A stretch of 64,000 bases of DNA from Gemmatimonadota bacterium (lineage in GTDB: Bacteria; Gemmatimonadota; Gemmatimonadetes; Gemmatimonadales; Gemmatimonadaceae). The position numbers and the translations under genes are program-made. Below the pieces are notes generated by a model. It searched no databases. It was not told the origin of the DNA and worked only from the letters and a program-made list of their open reading frames with translations. Positions 51,631-59,933 of the stretch are shown piece after piece; positions within the stretch are counted from its first letter, which is position 1; each line of letters opens with the position of its first letter. The stretch spans positions 62,001 to 126,000 of the forward strand of contig JAIOPJ010000055.1 in the NCBI GenBank assembly GCA_021413975.1, in the 5' to 3' direction.

Positions 51631-53018
51631 GCGACGCCCTCCGCGCCCTCTCGGCCCGCGGCGAGATCGCGGTCATCGGGCTCGGTGCGAGCGGCGCGGC
51701 CGTGGCGCGACTGCTGGCACGGGCGGGGGCGCGGGTCTACGCGAGCGACGCCGGCACCGGTGAGGGCGTGGCGCGGACCGCCGAGGCGTTGAGCGCGGAA
51801 GGGATCGTCGCCGAGGCGGGTCGGCATGACCTCGAGCGGATCGCCGCCTCGGGCTGCGTGGTCGCCTCGCCGGGTGTGCCGCCCACCGCGCCTCCACTCG
51901 CGACCGCGCGCGCTCACGGCGTGCCGATCGTCAGCGAGATCGAGGTGGCGCTGCGGGCCCTTCCCGGCGTGCCCTACATCGGCATCACCGGCACCAACGG
52001 CAAGACGACCGTCACGGCGATGATCGCGCACCTGCTGCGCGCACTCGGGCACGAGACGGTCGAGGCGGGCAACATCGGCACGCCGCTCTCGGCGGTGGCG
52101 CTCGAGGGAACTCGCCCGGCCTGGGTGGTGATCGAACTCTCGAGCTTCCAGCTGCACGACACCCCTTCGGTCGCACCGACGGTCGCGGTGCTCACGAACC
52201 TCGCGCCGGACCACCTGGACCGGTACGCGACGCTCGAGGAGTACTACGCCGACAAGGACCGGCTCTTCGCCAACGCGACCGGCGCGAGCCTGCGCGTGGT
52301 GAATGCCGACGACGCCGAGGTCATGCGACGGACGGCGCGGGTCCCGGGTGTGGCGAGGCGATTCTCTCTCTCCGACGCGCGTTGCGACGCCGCGTACGAC
52401 GCGGCGCACCAGCAGCTCGTGCTGGCCGGTGCGCCGCTGCTCGAGCGGCATCTCCTGCCGCTCCTCGGCGCGCACAACGTCGCCAACGCGCTCGCGGCAC
52501 TGCTCGCGGTCTGGAACGCCTGCCCGGGGGACCAGAACGCGGCGGGGCGCGCCAAGCTGGCGGCGGGGTTGATGAGTTTCCATGCGATCAAGCACCGCCT
52601 CGAACCGGTCGGCGAGGTGGGCGGCGTGCTCTGGGTGAACGATTCCAAGGCGACGAACATCGGCGCGGCGAAGGTCGCGCTCGAAGGCATGACGCGCCCG
52701 ACCGTGCTCCTGCTGGGCGGGCGGCACAAGGGCGAGCGGTACACGGCGATGCTCGATGCGGTGCGGGCGCACGCGAAGGTGGTGCTCGCCTACGGGGAGG
52801 CCGCGCCGCTGATCGAGGCCGATCTCGGGCCGCACGTGCCCGTTGAGCGCTTCGGATCGTCCTTCGGGCAAGTCATCGATCGTGCCCGCGCGCTCGCTGT
52901 GCCCGGGGACGTGATCCTGCTCGCTCCCGCCTGCTCCAGCTACGACATGTTCAAGAACTACGAGGACCGTGGCGCGACCTTCCGTCGCCTCGCGCTCCAG
53001 CCGATCGTCGCCCCATGA
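51627..53018 (+). CDS. murD: UDP-MurNAc-L-alanine:D-glutamate ligase
   Basis: A 463-residue Mur ligase. The N-terminal Rossmann region is IAVIGLGASGAAVARLLARAGARVYASD; the ATP loop is ITGTNGKTTVTAMIAHLLRALG; then GNIGTPLS, WVVIELSSFQLHDTPSVAPTVAVLTNLAPDHLDRY and the C-terminal NDSKATNIGAAKVALEG with DSKATN, plus LLAPACSSYDMFKNYEDRG with SSYDMF as in MurD. It adds D-Glu to UDP-MurNAc-Ala. Start GTG overlaps the mraY stop; stop overlaps ftsW (ATGA). Confidence 0.96.
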   Translation: MSDALRALSARGEIAVIGLGASGAAVARLLARAGARVYASDAGTGEGVARTAEALSAEGIVAEAGRHDLERIAASGCVVASPGVPPTAPPLATARAHGVPIVSEIEVALRALPGVPYIGITGTNGKTTVTAMIAHLLRALGHETVEAGNIGTPLSAVALEGTRPAWVVIELSSFQLHDTPSVAPTVAVLTNLAPDHLDRYATLEEYYADKDRLFANATGASLRVVNADDAEVMRRTARVPGVARRFSLSDARCDAAYDAAHQQLVLAGAPLLERHLLPLLGAHNVANALAALLAVWNACPGDQNAAGRAKLAAGLMSFHAIKHRLEPVGEVGGVLWVNDSKATNIGAAKVALEGMTRPTVLLLGGRHKGERYTAMLDAVRAHAKVVLAYGEAAPLIEADLGPHVPVERFGSSFGQVIDRARALAVPGDVILLAPACSSYDMFKNYEDRGATFRRLALQPIVAP

Positions 53019-54274
53019 CCGTGCCCGCCACCATGCTCGGCGGGAGCGCCACGGCGCGCCCGGGCGCGCGCGCCGCGGGGCGCACCACGCCGCGCGCGAC
53101 CCAGTCGCAGGGGAGTGCCCTCGTCCGCGACCGCTGGCGGATGAGCACGGAGGCGCTCGCGCTCGTGATGGTCACGGCGACGTTGGTCGCGTTCGGGCTC
53201 GCCACGCTCTACTCGGCGAGCGCCTTCTACGCGATGTCCAAGGATCACCCGAGCTGGTTCTACCTCTGGCGGCAGTTCACCGGGATCGTGTTCGGTGTCG
53301 TCGGCTTCGCGTTCCTCGCCAAGTTCGACACTGAGAGGTTCCGCGAGTGGGCCTGGCCCATCATGGGGCTTTCGATCCTCGCCTTGCTCGTGACGGTCCT
53401 GCCGGGCATGCCGCGTGCGATCTCCCCCGTGATCGGCGGCTCGCGCCGCTTCCTGCTGGGCGGTTCGATCCAGCCGTCGGAGTTCGCCAAGCTCGCGCTC
53501 GTGATCTGGACCGCGATGCTGATCGTGAAGAAGGGCGGGGAGGAGGGACTGCGGCGCCTCTCGAAGGGCCTCATGCCGTTCATGATCATCCTCGGCGTCC
53601 TCAGCCTGATCGTCGCGCTCCAGCCGGACCTCTCGGTCGTGCTCTTCTACGCGCTCGTGATGGGCATCATGCTCTTCGCCGCCGGCGCGCGTATCGGGCA
53701 CTTCGTGCTGCTGGGCATCGCGGCCGTGCCGGTCCTCTGGAGCGAGGTCCACCGGCTCGAGTACGTGATGCGCCGCATCATGGGCTTCGCCGCCGGCGCC
53801 GACACCGCGAGCGCGGTGAACCATCAGTTGCAGCAGTCGCTGATCGCCGTGGGGTCGGGCGGCATCTTCGGCGTGGGCTTCGGGCAGGGGCGCCAGCAGC
53901 TCGGCTTCCTCCCGTTGCCGTACAACGACTTCGTCGGCAGCAACGTGGGCGAGGAATGGGGGTTCATCGGCATGGCGGGGCTCATCCTCCTCTACTCGGC
54001 GTGGGGCTGGCTCGGGTTCCGGATCGCCAGGATGGCGCGCACGCCCTTCCAGCAGCTCACCGCGATCGGCCTCACGGTGACGATGGTCATCACCGCCTTC
54101 CTGCACCTCGGCGTCGTGATCGGCCTCCTGCCGACCACGGGACTCACGCTCCCGTTCATCTCGTACGGCCGCTCCAACATCCTGCTCTCGCTGCTCATGA
54201 CCGGCATCCTCGTGAACATCGGCAGCCAGAAGGAACGCGTGATCGGCGAGCAGGCCACGAACCCGCTCGCCTGA
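53015..54274 (+). CDS. ftsW: peptidoglycan glycosyltransferase FtsW
   Basis: A 419-residue SEDS-family polymerase with about ten membrane helices. A ~45-residue Arg/Ala/Thr-rich cytoplasmic N-terminus precedes the first helix (ALALVMVTATLVAFGLATLYSAS). Family marks include QFTGIVFGVVGF, GGSRRFLLGGSIQPSEFAKLALVIW, GIMLFAAGARIGHFVLLG, GVGFGQGRQQLGFLPLPYNDFVGSNVGEEWGFIG with the catalytic Asp/Glu loop, and LPTTGLTLPFISYGRSN. It polymerises lipid II at the septum with FtsI. The order murD-ftsW-murG is standard. Confidence 0.95.
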   Translation: MTVPATMLGGSATARPGARAAGRTTPRATQSQGSALVRDRWRMSTEALALVMVTATLVAFGLATLYSASAFYAMSKDHPSWFYLWRQFTGIVFGVVGFAFLAKFDTERFREWAWPIMGLSILALLVTVLPGMPRAISPVIGGSRRFLLGGSIQPSEFAKLALVIWTAMLIVKKGGEEGLRRLSKGLMPFMIILGVLSLIVALQPDLSVVLFYALVMGIMLFAAGARIGHFVLLGIAAVPVLWSEVHRLEYVMRRIMGFAAGADTASAVNHQLQQSLIAVGSGGIFGVGFGQGRQQLGFLPLPYNDFVGSNVGEEWGFIGMAGLILLYSAWGWLGFRIARMARTPFQQLTAIGLTVTMVITAFLHLGVVIGLLPTTGLTLPFISYGRSNILLSLLMTGILVNIGSQKERVIGEQATNPLA

Positions 54275-54276
54275 CC

Positions 54277-55371
54277 GTGACCGACGTCGTCTTCACCGGC
54301 GGCGGCACCGGCGGACACCTCTATCCCGGCCTCGCGATCGCACGCGCGCTCGTGCGCCTGCGACCCGACGTGCGGCCCTTCTTCGTCGGCGCGCTGCGCG
54401 GGATCGAGCGCGAGATCCTGCCCGCGACCGAGTTCCCGCATCTCCTGCTCGACCTGCACCCGCTCTACCGTCCGCAGGTCTGGAAGAACTGGCGCACGCT
54501 GCGCGGCGCGATGAGCGGTTGGAGCGCGTTGAATGCGATGGCGCGCGCACGGAAGCCGGCCCTCGTGGTCGGCACCGGCGGCTACGCGGCCGGCCTCACG
54601 AGCGCGTGGGCCGCCGCCAAGGGCATCCCCGTGGTGCAGCACATCGGCGACGCGATCCCCGGTATCACGGCACGCTGGAGCGCACGACTCGCGCGCGAGT
54701 CCTATCTGGGCTATCCGGAGGCGGAGCGCTACCTGCCGCACAACGGCTGCGTCTACCGCGACACCGGCAATCCGATCGAGCCGCCGCCCGACATCGCGCC
54801 CTCTGGTGCGGCGGCGCGCGCCCGCTGGGGATTCCCGGCGGCCGCGACGGTGCTCCTCGTCTTCGGTGGCTCGCAGGGCGCGCGCGCGATCAACCGCGCG
54901 GTGGCCTCGTGGGTGGAGCGCGGGCTCCCCAAGGGTGTCTGCGTCCTCTGGGCCACGGGGAGGGCGCAGCACGATGCGTTCAAGCATCTCGACCGGCCCG
55001 ACGTGCGCGTGCTCGGGTACATCTCGCCGATCGCCGAGGCGTATGCGACCGCCGACCTGGCCCTGGTGCGGGGCGGCATGATGGGCTCGAGCGAACTCTG
55101 CGCCTGGGGCGTGCCGATGGTGATCGTGCCGTTGCCGAGCGCGGCCAACGATCACCAGACGGCCAATGCGAAGGTGCTCGAGGCGGCGGGTGCGGCGCGG
55201 TATCTGCCGGAGGGTGAGCTGTCGGTCGAGCGGCTCGATGCGGTGGTCGGCGGGTTGCTCGGGGATCGGGGGGCGCTCGGTGCCATGGCTACGGCGGCGC
55301 GGGCGCGCGGGCGGCCGCGGGCGGCTGACGAGATCGCGGGGCACATCGCGCGGTTGCTCGGGGCGGGCTGA
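54277..55371 (+). CDS. murG: lipid II synthase MurG
   Basis: A 364-residue GT-B glycosyltransferase that adds GlcNAc to lipid I on the cytoplasmic membrane face. It has the N-terminal GGGTGGHLYPGLAIARAL, VVGTGGYAAGLTSAWAAA (canonical GGY.S.P shows GGYAAG here), VVQHIGDAIPGITARWSA where most MurGs have EQNA.PG, and LVRGGMMGSSELCAWGVPMVIVPLPSAANDHQTANA, close to RAGA.T..E....G.P....P.P. These differences are notable but the overall fold pattern is intact. GTG start two bases after the ftsW stop. It ends the first half of the cluster; a repeat follows. Confidence 0.9.
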   Translation: MTDVVFTGGGTGGHLYPGLAIARALVRLRPDVRPFFVGALRGIEREILPATEFPHLLLDLHPLYRPQVWKNWRTLRGAMSGWSALNAMARARKPALVVGTGGYAAGLTSAWAAAKGIPVVQHIGDAIPGITARWSARLARESYLGYPEAERYLPHNGCVYRDTGNPIEPPPDIAPSGAAARARWGFPAAATVLLVFGGSQGARAINRAVASWVERGLPKGVCVLWATGRAQHDAFKHLDRPDVRVLGYISPIAEAYATADLALVRGGMMGSSELCAWGVPMVIVPLPSAANDHQTANAKVLEAAGAARYLPEGELSVERLDAVVGGLLGDRGALGAMATAARARGRPRAADEIAGHIARLLGAG

Positions 55372-55386
55372 CTGACTGCAACGGCC

Positions 55387-55616
55387 TTCACCACAGGGGC
55401 ACAGGGGGCACAGGGAACTGCGACTGCTGGGGGAACTGCCACTGCCACTGCAACCGCCACTGCCTTCACCACCGAGTCACCGAGGGCACCGAGGGATCGA
55501 TCGCTCAGCCAGGCTCGGTGTGGGCAGTTGCTGTTCCCCAAGAAGTTGCTTGAAGGACCCATCGACCGAGTTCTCGGCACTCCTCCCTCGGTGCCCTCGG
55601 TGCCTCGGTGGTGAGC
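55387..55616. repeat. dispersed inverted repeat, copy 5, between murG and murC
   Basis: Two left-type arms (55387-55416, TTCACCACAGGGGCACAGGG; and 55464-55495, TTCACCACCGAGTCACCGAG) and one inverted right arm (55585-55615, GGTGCCCTCGGTGCCTCGGT). A degenerate AACTGCCACTGCCACTGCAA stretch lies between the left arms. It fills most of the 291-base gap 55372-55662 and breaks the otherwise seamless wall-synthesis run. Confidence 0.8.
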
Positions 55617-55646
55617 GCCGTTGCCGTCCGCCGTTTCCCGCCCAAC

Positions 55647-55656
55647 TATCTTTAAG
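55647..55656 (+). promoter_or_regulatory. candidate -10 element before murC
   Basis: TATCTTTAAG ends six bases before the murC ATG, right after the repeat. It resembles TATCTTAAG before tilS. It suggests that murC-ftsQ-ftsA restart transcription here. No clear -35 is seen. Confidence 0.35.
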
Positions 55657-55662
55657 CGATCG

Positions 55663-57039
55663 ATGCCACTCCTCGACCCGACCTCCGCCGCCCCGATCCA
55701 CTTTCAGGGCATCGCTGGCGCCGGCATGTCGGCACTCGCCGAGCTCTGCCATCGCCGCGGCGCGAAGGTGACGGGCTGTGACCAGAACCCCGACGGCGCC
55801 GCCGACCTGATCAATCTCGGCATCACCGTGCTCAAGGGGCACGACGCGGCGCACCTCGCCGGTCATCGCGCGCTGGTCGTCTCGAGTGCCATCCCCAAGG
55901 ATCATCCCGAAGTGCTCCGTGCCCGCGAACTCGGCATCGAGGTCGTGCGCCGCGCCGAGGCGTTGGCCGAGGCCACCGCCGGCGGGCTGTTGATCGGCAT
56001 CGCCGGCACGCATGGCAAGAGCACCACGACCGTCATGACCACCGAGGCGCTCGCGGCCGCGGGGAAGGCACCGACCGGCGTGGTCGGCGCGCGCGTGACC
56101 GCGTGGGGCGGCAATCTCTCGCAGGGTGGGCATGATGTGTTCGTCGTCGAGGCGGACGAATACGATCGCTCCTTCCTCGCGCTCCATCCGACCGTCGCGG
56201 TCGTCACGAACGTCGAGGCCGATCACCTCGACATCTACCGTGACCTCCAGGACATCCACGACACCTTCTCGGAGTACGTCGGGCGCGCCCGCTACGTCGT
56301 GCTCTGTGCCGACGACGCCGGCGCGAACGCGTTGCCGTCGCCCGCGACCGCCGAGGTGATCCGCTACGGCATCACGAGTCCCGATGCCCGCCTCGTCGCG
56401 CGCGACATCCGCCACGCCGACGGGCGCACCCTCTTCAGCGTGCACTACGATGGCACGCCCATGGGCGAGGTGACGCTCGGCGTGCCGGGTCTGCACAACG
56501 TGCGCAACGCGCTCGCCGCGCTCGCCTGCGGGATCGGTCCGTGGGGGCTCAAGGTGGCCGACATGGCCCCCGGGCTCGCGCAGTTCGTCGGCGCCGAGCG
56601 CCGATTCCAGCGGATCGGTTCGGCCAAGGGCGTGCAGGTCGTCGACGACTACGCGCATCATCCGACCGAACTCGCCGCGACGCTCGCCGCCGCACGCGAG
56701 GCGTACCCGGGGCGCCGCATCGTCGTCGCGTTCCAGCCGCACCTCTTCTCGCGCACACGCGACTTCGCGAACGAGTTCGGTGCCGCGCTCGCGCAGGCGG
56801 ATGTGATCGCGCTCGCGGACATCTATCCGGCGCGCGAACAGCCCATGCCGGGCGTGACGAGCAAGCTCATCGCCGACGCCGCGCGCCGTGCCGGCCGCGC
56901 CCCCGCCTGGGAAGGACCGCGCACGCAGGCCGCCGAAGCGCTCGCGGGCCTGGTCCGCGACGGCGACGTGGTCTTCACGGTCGGGGCGGGGGACATCACG
57001 AAGACCGGCCCCGAACTCCTCGCACGACTCCGGTCGTAG
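55663..57039 (+). CDS. murC: UDP-N-acetylmuramate:L-alanine ligase
   Basis: A 458-residue Mur ligase. The N-terminal domain is IHFQGIAGAGMSALAELCHRRGAKVTGCD; the ATP loop is GIAGTHGKSTTTVMTTEAL (GTHGKST as in MurC); then EADEYDRSFLALHPTVAVVTNVEADHLDIY and the C-terminal VQVVDDYAHHPTELAATLAAARE and FQPHLFSRTRDFANEFG, characteristic of MurC. It adds L-Ala to UDP-MurNAc. The ATG at 55663 gives the expected N-terminus. The usual partner murB is not next to it. ftsQ follows seven bases later. Confidence 0.96.
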   Translation: MPLLDPTSAAPIHFQGIAGAGMSALAELCHRRGAKVTGCDQNPDGAADLINLGITVLKGHDAAHLAGHRALVVSSAIPKDHPEVLRARELGIEVVRRAEALAEATAGGLLIGIAGTHGKSTTTVMTTEALAAAGKAPTGVVGARVTAWGGNLSQGGHDVFVVEADEYDRSFLALHPTVAVVTNVEADHLDIYRDLQDIHDTFSEYVGRARYVVLCADDAGANALPSPATAEVIRYGITSPDARLVARDIRHADGRTLFSVHYDGTPMGEVTLGVPGLHNVRNALAALACGIGPWGLKVADMAPGLAQFVGAERRFQRIGSAKGVQVVDDYAHHPTELAATLAAAREAYPGRRIVVAFQPHLFSRTRDFANEFGAALAQADVIALADIYPAREQPMPGVTSKLIADAARRAGRAPAWEGPRTQAAEALAGLVRDGDVVFTVGAGDITKTGPELLARLRS

Positions 57040-57045
57040 AGCCCC

Positions 57046-57831
57046 GTGACCCCGATCGGCGACAACGAACTCGGCAACGACCGCGGCGCCCCGGCCCCCC
57101 GGCGGAGCACGGGCTCGCGTCCGGCGCCGAACGTCGCGGACGAGCCGAGGTGGCGCAAACGCGTCCGGCGGATCGGCCAGCTCCTCGCCGTCGCGGGCCT
57201 GTTGAGCTCTCCCTGGTGGGGTCGGGCGATCCTCCGGCAGATGGACTTCTTCCGTGTCCGGCGCGTGGTGATCGAAGGCGCCCGTTACGCCTCCCCCGAC
57301 GAAATCGTTTCGCGGTTGAGGGTCGATACCACCGCGTCCATCTGGGACGATGTGTCGCCCCTCGTGGCGCGAGTGAAGGAGCATCCCCAGGTGCGCGAGG
57401 TGCGCATCGGACGGCGGCTCCCCGGTACCCTCGTCGTCCGCGTGACCGAGAACCTGCCCGTGGCGCTGGTGAACAGCGCCAAGGGCCTCGTCGTCACCGA
57501 CGCGTCGGGGGCATCGCTGCCGGTGGATCCCACACGGACCGACGTGGACCTGCCGGTGCTCGCGACACGCGACACGCTGCTCCTCCGGCTGCTCGGGGAG
57601 GTGCGCGCGGAGGTCCCGTCGCTCTTCGCCCGGGTGAGCGAAGCACGGCGGGGCGGTCGCGGCGAGGTCATCCTCGTGCTCCAGGAACACCGTGTGCTCG
57701 CGCGGTCCGACGTCACCGCCGCGCGACTCGCCGAACTGCTGCCCGTCGAACTCGATCTCGCGCGTCGCGCCCTGACGGTCGTGGAACTGGATCTCCGGTT
57801 CCGTGACCAGGTGGTCGCCAGACTCCCATAG
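57046..57831 (+). CDS. ftsQ: divisome protein FtsQ
   Basis: A 261-residue bitopic protein. A ~45-residue cytoplasmic N-terminus precedes a membrane helix (IGQLLAVAGLLSSPWWGRAIL, about 45-65). A POTRA domain follows (FFRVRRVVIEGARYASPDEIVSRLRVD, residues ~68-140), then the beta domain (VKEHPQVREVRIGRRLPGTLVVRVTENLPVALVN). FtsQ connects FtsL/FtsB with the early ring. GTG start after GCCCC. Identity rests on topology, POTRA pattern and location between murC and ftsA. Confidence 0.9.
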   Translation: MTPIGDNELGNDRGAPAPRRSTGSRPAPNVADEPRWRKRVRRIGQLLAVAGLLSSPWWGRAILRQMDFFRVRRVVIEGARYASPDEIVSRLRVDTTASIWDDVSPLVARVKEHPQVREVRIGRRLPGTLVVRVTENLPVALVNSAKGLVVTDASGASLPVDPTRTDVDLPVLATRDTLLLRLLGEVRAEVPSLFARVSEARRGGRGEVILVLQEHRVLARSDVTAARLAELLPVELDLARRALTVVELDLRFRDQVVARLP

Positions 57832-57851
57832 CTCCCGGTCAACCGCATCTC

Positions 57852-59117
57852 ATGAACCTCGATCGCCTCGTCGCCGGCCTCGACATCGGATCCGCCAAGA
57901 CCACCGCGGTGATCGCGGAGGTCGTCGGCGACCTGCCCAAGCATCCCACCGTCAACATCCTCGGCGTGGGGCAGTCGCGCACCACGGGGCTCCGCAAGGG
58001 CGTCGTGGCGGACATCGAGGAGACCATGCGCTCCATCACCAAGGCGATGCAGGACGCCGAGCGGATGGCGGGGGCGCAGGTCGAGAGCGTGTACGCGGGG
58101 ATCGCGGGCGAGCATGTGCAGGCCATGACGAGCACCGGCATCGCGTCGGTGACGGGCGCCGAGATCACGCGCGCCGACGTCGAGCGGGCCAACGCCGTCG
58201 CCCGCGCGCAGGCGATCCCGCAGGACCGCGAGCTCATCCATGCGATCCCGCAGGAGTACACCGTCGACAAGAACGTCGGCGTGCGCGACCCCATCGGCAT
58301 GATCGGCACGCGCCTCGAGACCGAGATGTACCTCGTGACCATCGGGTCCTCGCCGGCGATGAACCTGCGCAAGGCGGTCGAGCGTTCGGGCTACCGGGTT
58401 CAGGAGCTCGTGCTCGAGCCGCTCGCGAGCGCGCTCAGCGTGCTCACCGACGACGAGAAGGAACTCGGCGTGGCCCTCGTGGAGATGGGCGCCGGCACCA
58501 CCGACGTCGCGGTCTTCCTCGAAGGCAAGATCCGCCACCTCGGCACCGTCGCCTACGGCGGGCTCAACGTCACGAGCGACATCGTCCACGGGCTCGGCGT
58601 GACGCAGTCGGACGCCGAGAAGCTCAAGGAGATGTACGGCGCGGCCTTCGAGCCGCTCGTGCCGCACAACGAGAAGATCAAGCTGCCGAGCACCGGCGCG
58701 CAGGGCGAGCGCGAGATCCCGCGCTCGTTGCTGGCGCACATCATCCATCAGCGCACGCAGGAGATCTTCGAGCTCGTGCTGCGCGACATCGAGCAGGCGG
58801 GGCTCATCAAGAAGCTCTCCGCCGGTGTGGTGGTCACGGGCGGCGCCTCGGCCCAACCGGGCACCGCCGACCTCGCGAACGAGGTCTTCGGACTCGGCTC
58901 GCGGATCGGCATCCCCGGCGAGTTCCTCGGCGGACTCGCCGACTCGGTGCAGAGCCCGCGCTTCGCGACCGTGACGGGACTCGTCCAGTACGGCGCCCAC
59001 CGCGTGGCGCTCGGCTCGAGCACGGGGAAGGGGAAGCGGCTGAGCCTCTCGAACGCGGGACCGTCGATGGACAATCTGGCGGCGCGGTTCAAGACTTGGC
59101 TGCAAGACTTCTTCTAG
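57852..59117 (+). CDS. ftsA: divisome actin-like protein FtsA
   Basis: A 421-residue actin-family ATPase. It opens LVAGLDIGSAKTTAVIAEV (phosphate 1), GVGQSRTTGLRKGVVADIEETMRSI and VYAGIAGEHVQAM; phosphate 2 is VALVEMGAGTTDVAVF; the adenosine motif is GVVVTGGASAQPG; and the C-terminal amphipathic helix LAARFKTWLQDFF anchors it to the membrane. It tethers FtsZ filaments. The ATG is 20 bases beyond the ftsQ stop. A terminator-like hairpin follows and ftsZ begins 817 bases later, after an opposite-strand gene. Confidence 0.96.
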   Translation: MNLDRLVAGLDIGSAKTTAVIAEVVGDLPKHPTVNILGVGQSRTTGLRKGVVADIEETMRSITKAMQDAERMAGAQVESVYAGIAGEHVQAMTSTGIASVTGAEITRADVERANAVARAQAIPQDRELIHAIPQEYTVDKNVGVRDPIGMIGTRLETEMYLVTIGSSPAMNLRKAVERSGYRVQELVLEPLASALSVLTDDEKELGVALVEMGAGTTDVAVFLEGKIRHLGTVAYGGLNVTSDIVHGLGVTQSDAEKLKEMYGAAFEPLVPHNEKIKLPSTGAQGEREIPRSLLAHIIHQRTQEIFELVLRDIEQAGLIKKLSAGVVVTGGASAQPGTADLANEVFGLGSRIGIPGEFLGGLADSVQSPRFATVTGLVQYGAHRVALGSSTGKGKRLSLSNAGPSMDNLAARFKTWLQDFF

Positions 59118-59120
59118 AAC

Positions 59121-59243
59121 GGGCGGATGAAGGCTGAAGGATGAAGGTTGAAAGATGAACGGCGAGGCATGGCCCGTTTCGGGCTCAGCCTCGCCGTTCG
59201 TATTTCATCTTCCATCATTCATCCTTCGGCCTTCATCCGCCTC
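59121..59243. repeat. GGATGAAGG-type inverted repeat after ftsA
   Basis: An A+G-rich left arm (GGGCGGATGAAGGCTGAAGG, 59121-59156) and an inverted right arm ending at 59243 (CATCCTTCGGCCTTCATCCG) enclose the hairpin at 59157-59199. The arms resemble the insertion inside ileS. Confidence 0.7.
59157..59199. terminator. nested hairpin, likely two-way terminator between ftsA and the CZB gene
   Basis: A perfect 12-base outer stem (GAACGGCGAGGC / GCCTCGCCGTTC) around an inner stem (GCCCG TTT CGGGC). It lies between two converging genes and is followed by GTATTT. Good position for terminating ftsA and the minus-strand CZB gene. Confidence 0.65.
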
Positions 59244-59244
59244 T

Positions 59245-59613
59245 CTACCGCAGCGCTTTCTTCCACTCTTCCATCGCCGCCGCCATCTCGCGGTGCGCGC
59301 GACTGAACTCGCCGGTGCCGGTGATCTCCGCCGTCGCCTCGTCGCGCTGACCGTTCGTCGCCAGCTCGGCCACGCGTGCGGTCGTCGCGTGGAACTGCGC
59401 ATGCAACTCGGCCACGCGCGCGAAGTGCATCGAGGCCTTCGTCGCCGGGGCGATGGTCGGACCGTGCAGCCACTTGCCGAACGGGCAGTCATGGTCGGCG
59501 CGGATCGAGTCGATCGGCGTCTCGAGGCGCCCGCTGTCGATCGCGGCCTTCAGGCGCAGCTTCCACATGCCGTGGTTGCCGATCGCCTTGTCGATTTCCT
59601 GTAGTGCGGCCAT
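59245..59613 (-). CDS. stand-alone CZB (chemoreceptor zinc-binding) domain protein
   Basis: A 122-residue protein with the CZB pattern: HGMWKLRLKAAIDSG (His, W), DHDCPFGKWLHGP (the Cys-x-x-Gly-x-W zinc motif), ARVAELHAQFHATTARV (His ligands), then a C-terminal helical stretch. CZB domains bind zinc through 3 His and Cys and usually sit at the end of chemoreceptors or diguanylate cyclases. Here it stands alone, on the strand opposite to and between ftsA and ftsZ. The start at 59613 matches the domain; an ATG at 59643 would add ten residues. A soluble zinc or oxidant sensor is the likeliest role, inferred from the domain. Confidence 0.85.
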   Translation of the reverse strand: MAALQEIDKAIGNHGMWKLRLKAAIDSGRLETPIDSIRADHDCPFGKWLHGPTIAPATKASMHFARVAELHAQFHATTARVAELATNGQRDEATAEITGTGEFSRAHREMAAAMEEWKKALR

Positions 59614-59933
59614 TGGGGCGTGCGGGGGTGAGGGGAACTGCACGGAATGTGGCGTAATGCGCCCCGCGCCGAAGGGACCTCTGTCACATTGTGCCGTGGC
59701 CGGGACCTCTGGCAGCGACCGGCCGGGCTCGCGAGGACGATCCCGGCTCCATCACAATTGTGCGAGTTCGACGCGCGGGCGGTGGATAACCCGTTGCCCC
59801 GCCGCCGTTTCCGATTCACCCGTCCACTCGTCAAGCCTTCGTGAACACGGTGCCAGGACGGGCTATATTCCCCCGGCGCGCCCGCCGGCGATCCTGAGCC
59901 ACCTTACGCCCGACCGATGGAGCATCACCCCCG
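59614..59933. other. ftsZ upstream region
   Basis: A 320-base gap with no gene. It holds two CACA-TGTG palindromes (59685-59693 CACATTGTG, 59753-59762 CACAATTGTG), a TATATT hexamer (59864-59869) that could serve as a -10 about 65 bases before the ftsZ ATG, and no clear -35. It probably carries the ftsZ promoter on one side and the CZB promoter on the other. Confidence 0.5.
59685..59762. promoter_or_regulatory. pair of CACA-TGTG palindromes upstream of ftsZ and the CZB gene
   Basis: CACATTGTG (59685-59693) and CACAATTGTG (59753-59762) lie 68 bases apart between the divergent CZB and ftsZ genes. Such short exact palindromes could be regulator sites. No known regulator is assigned. Confidence 0.35.
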
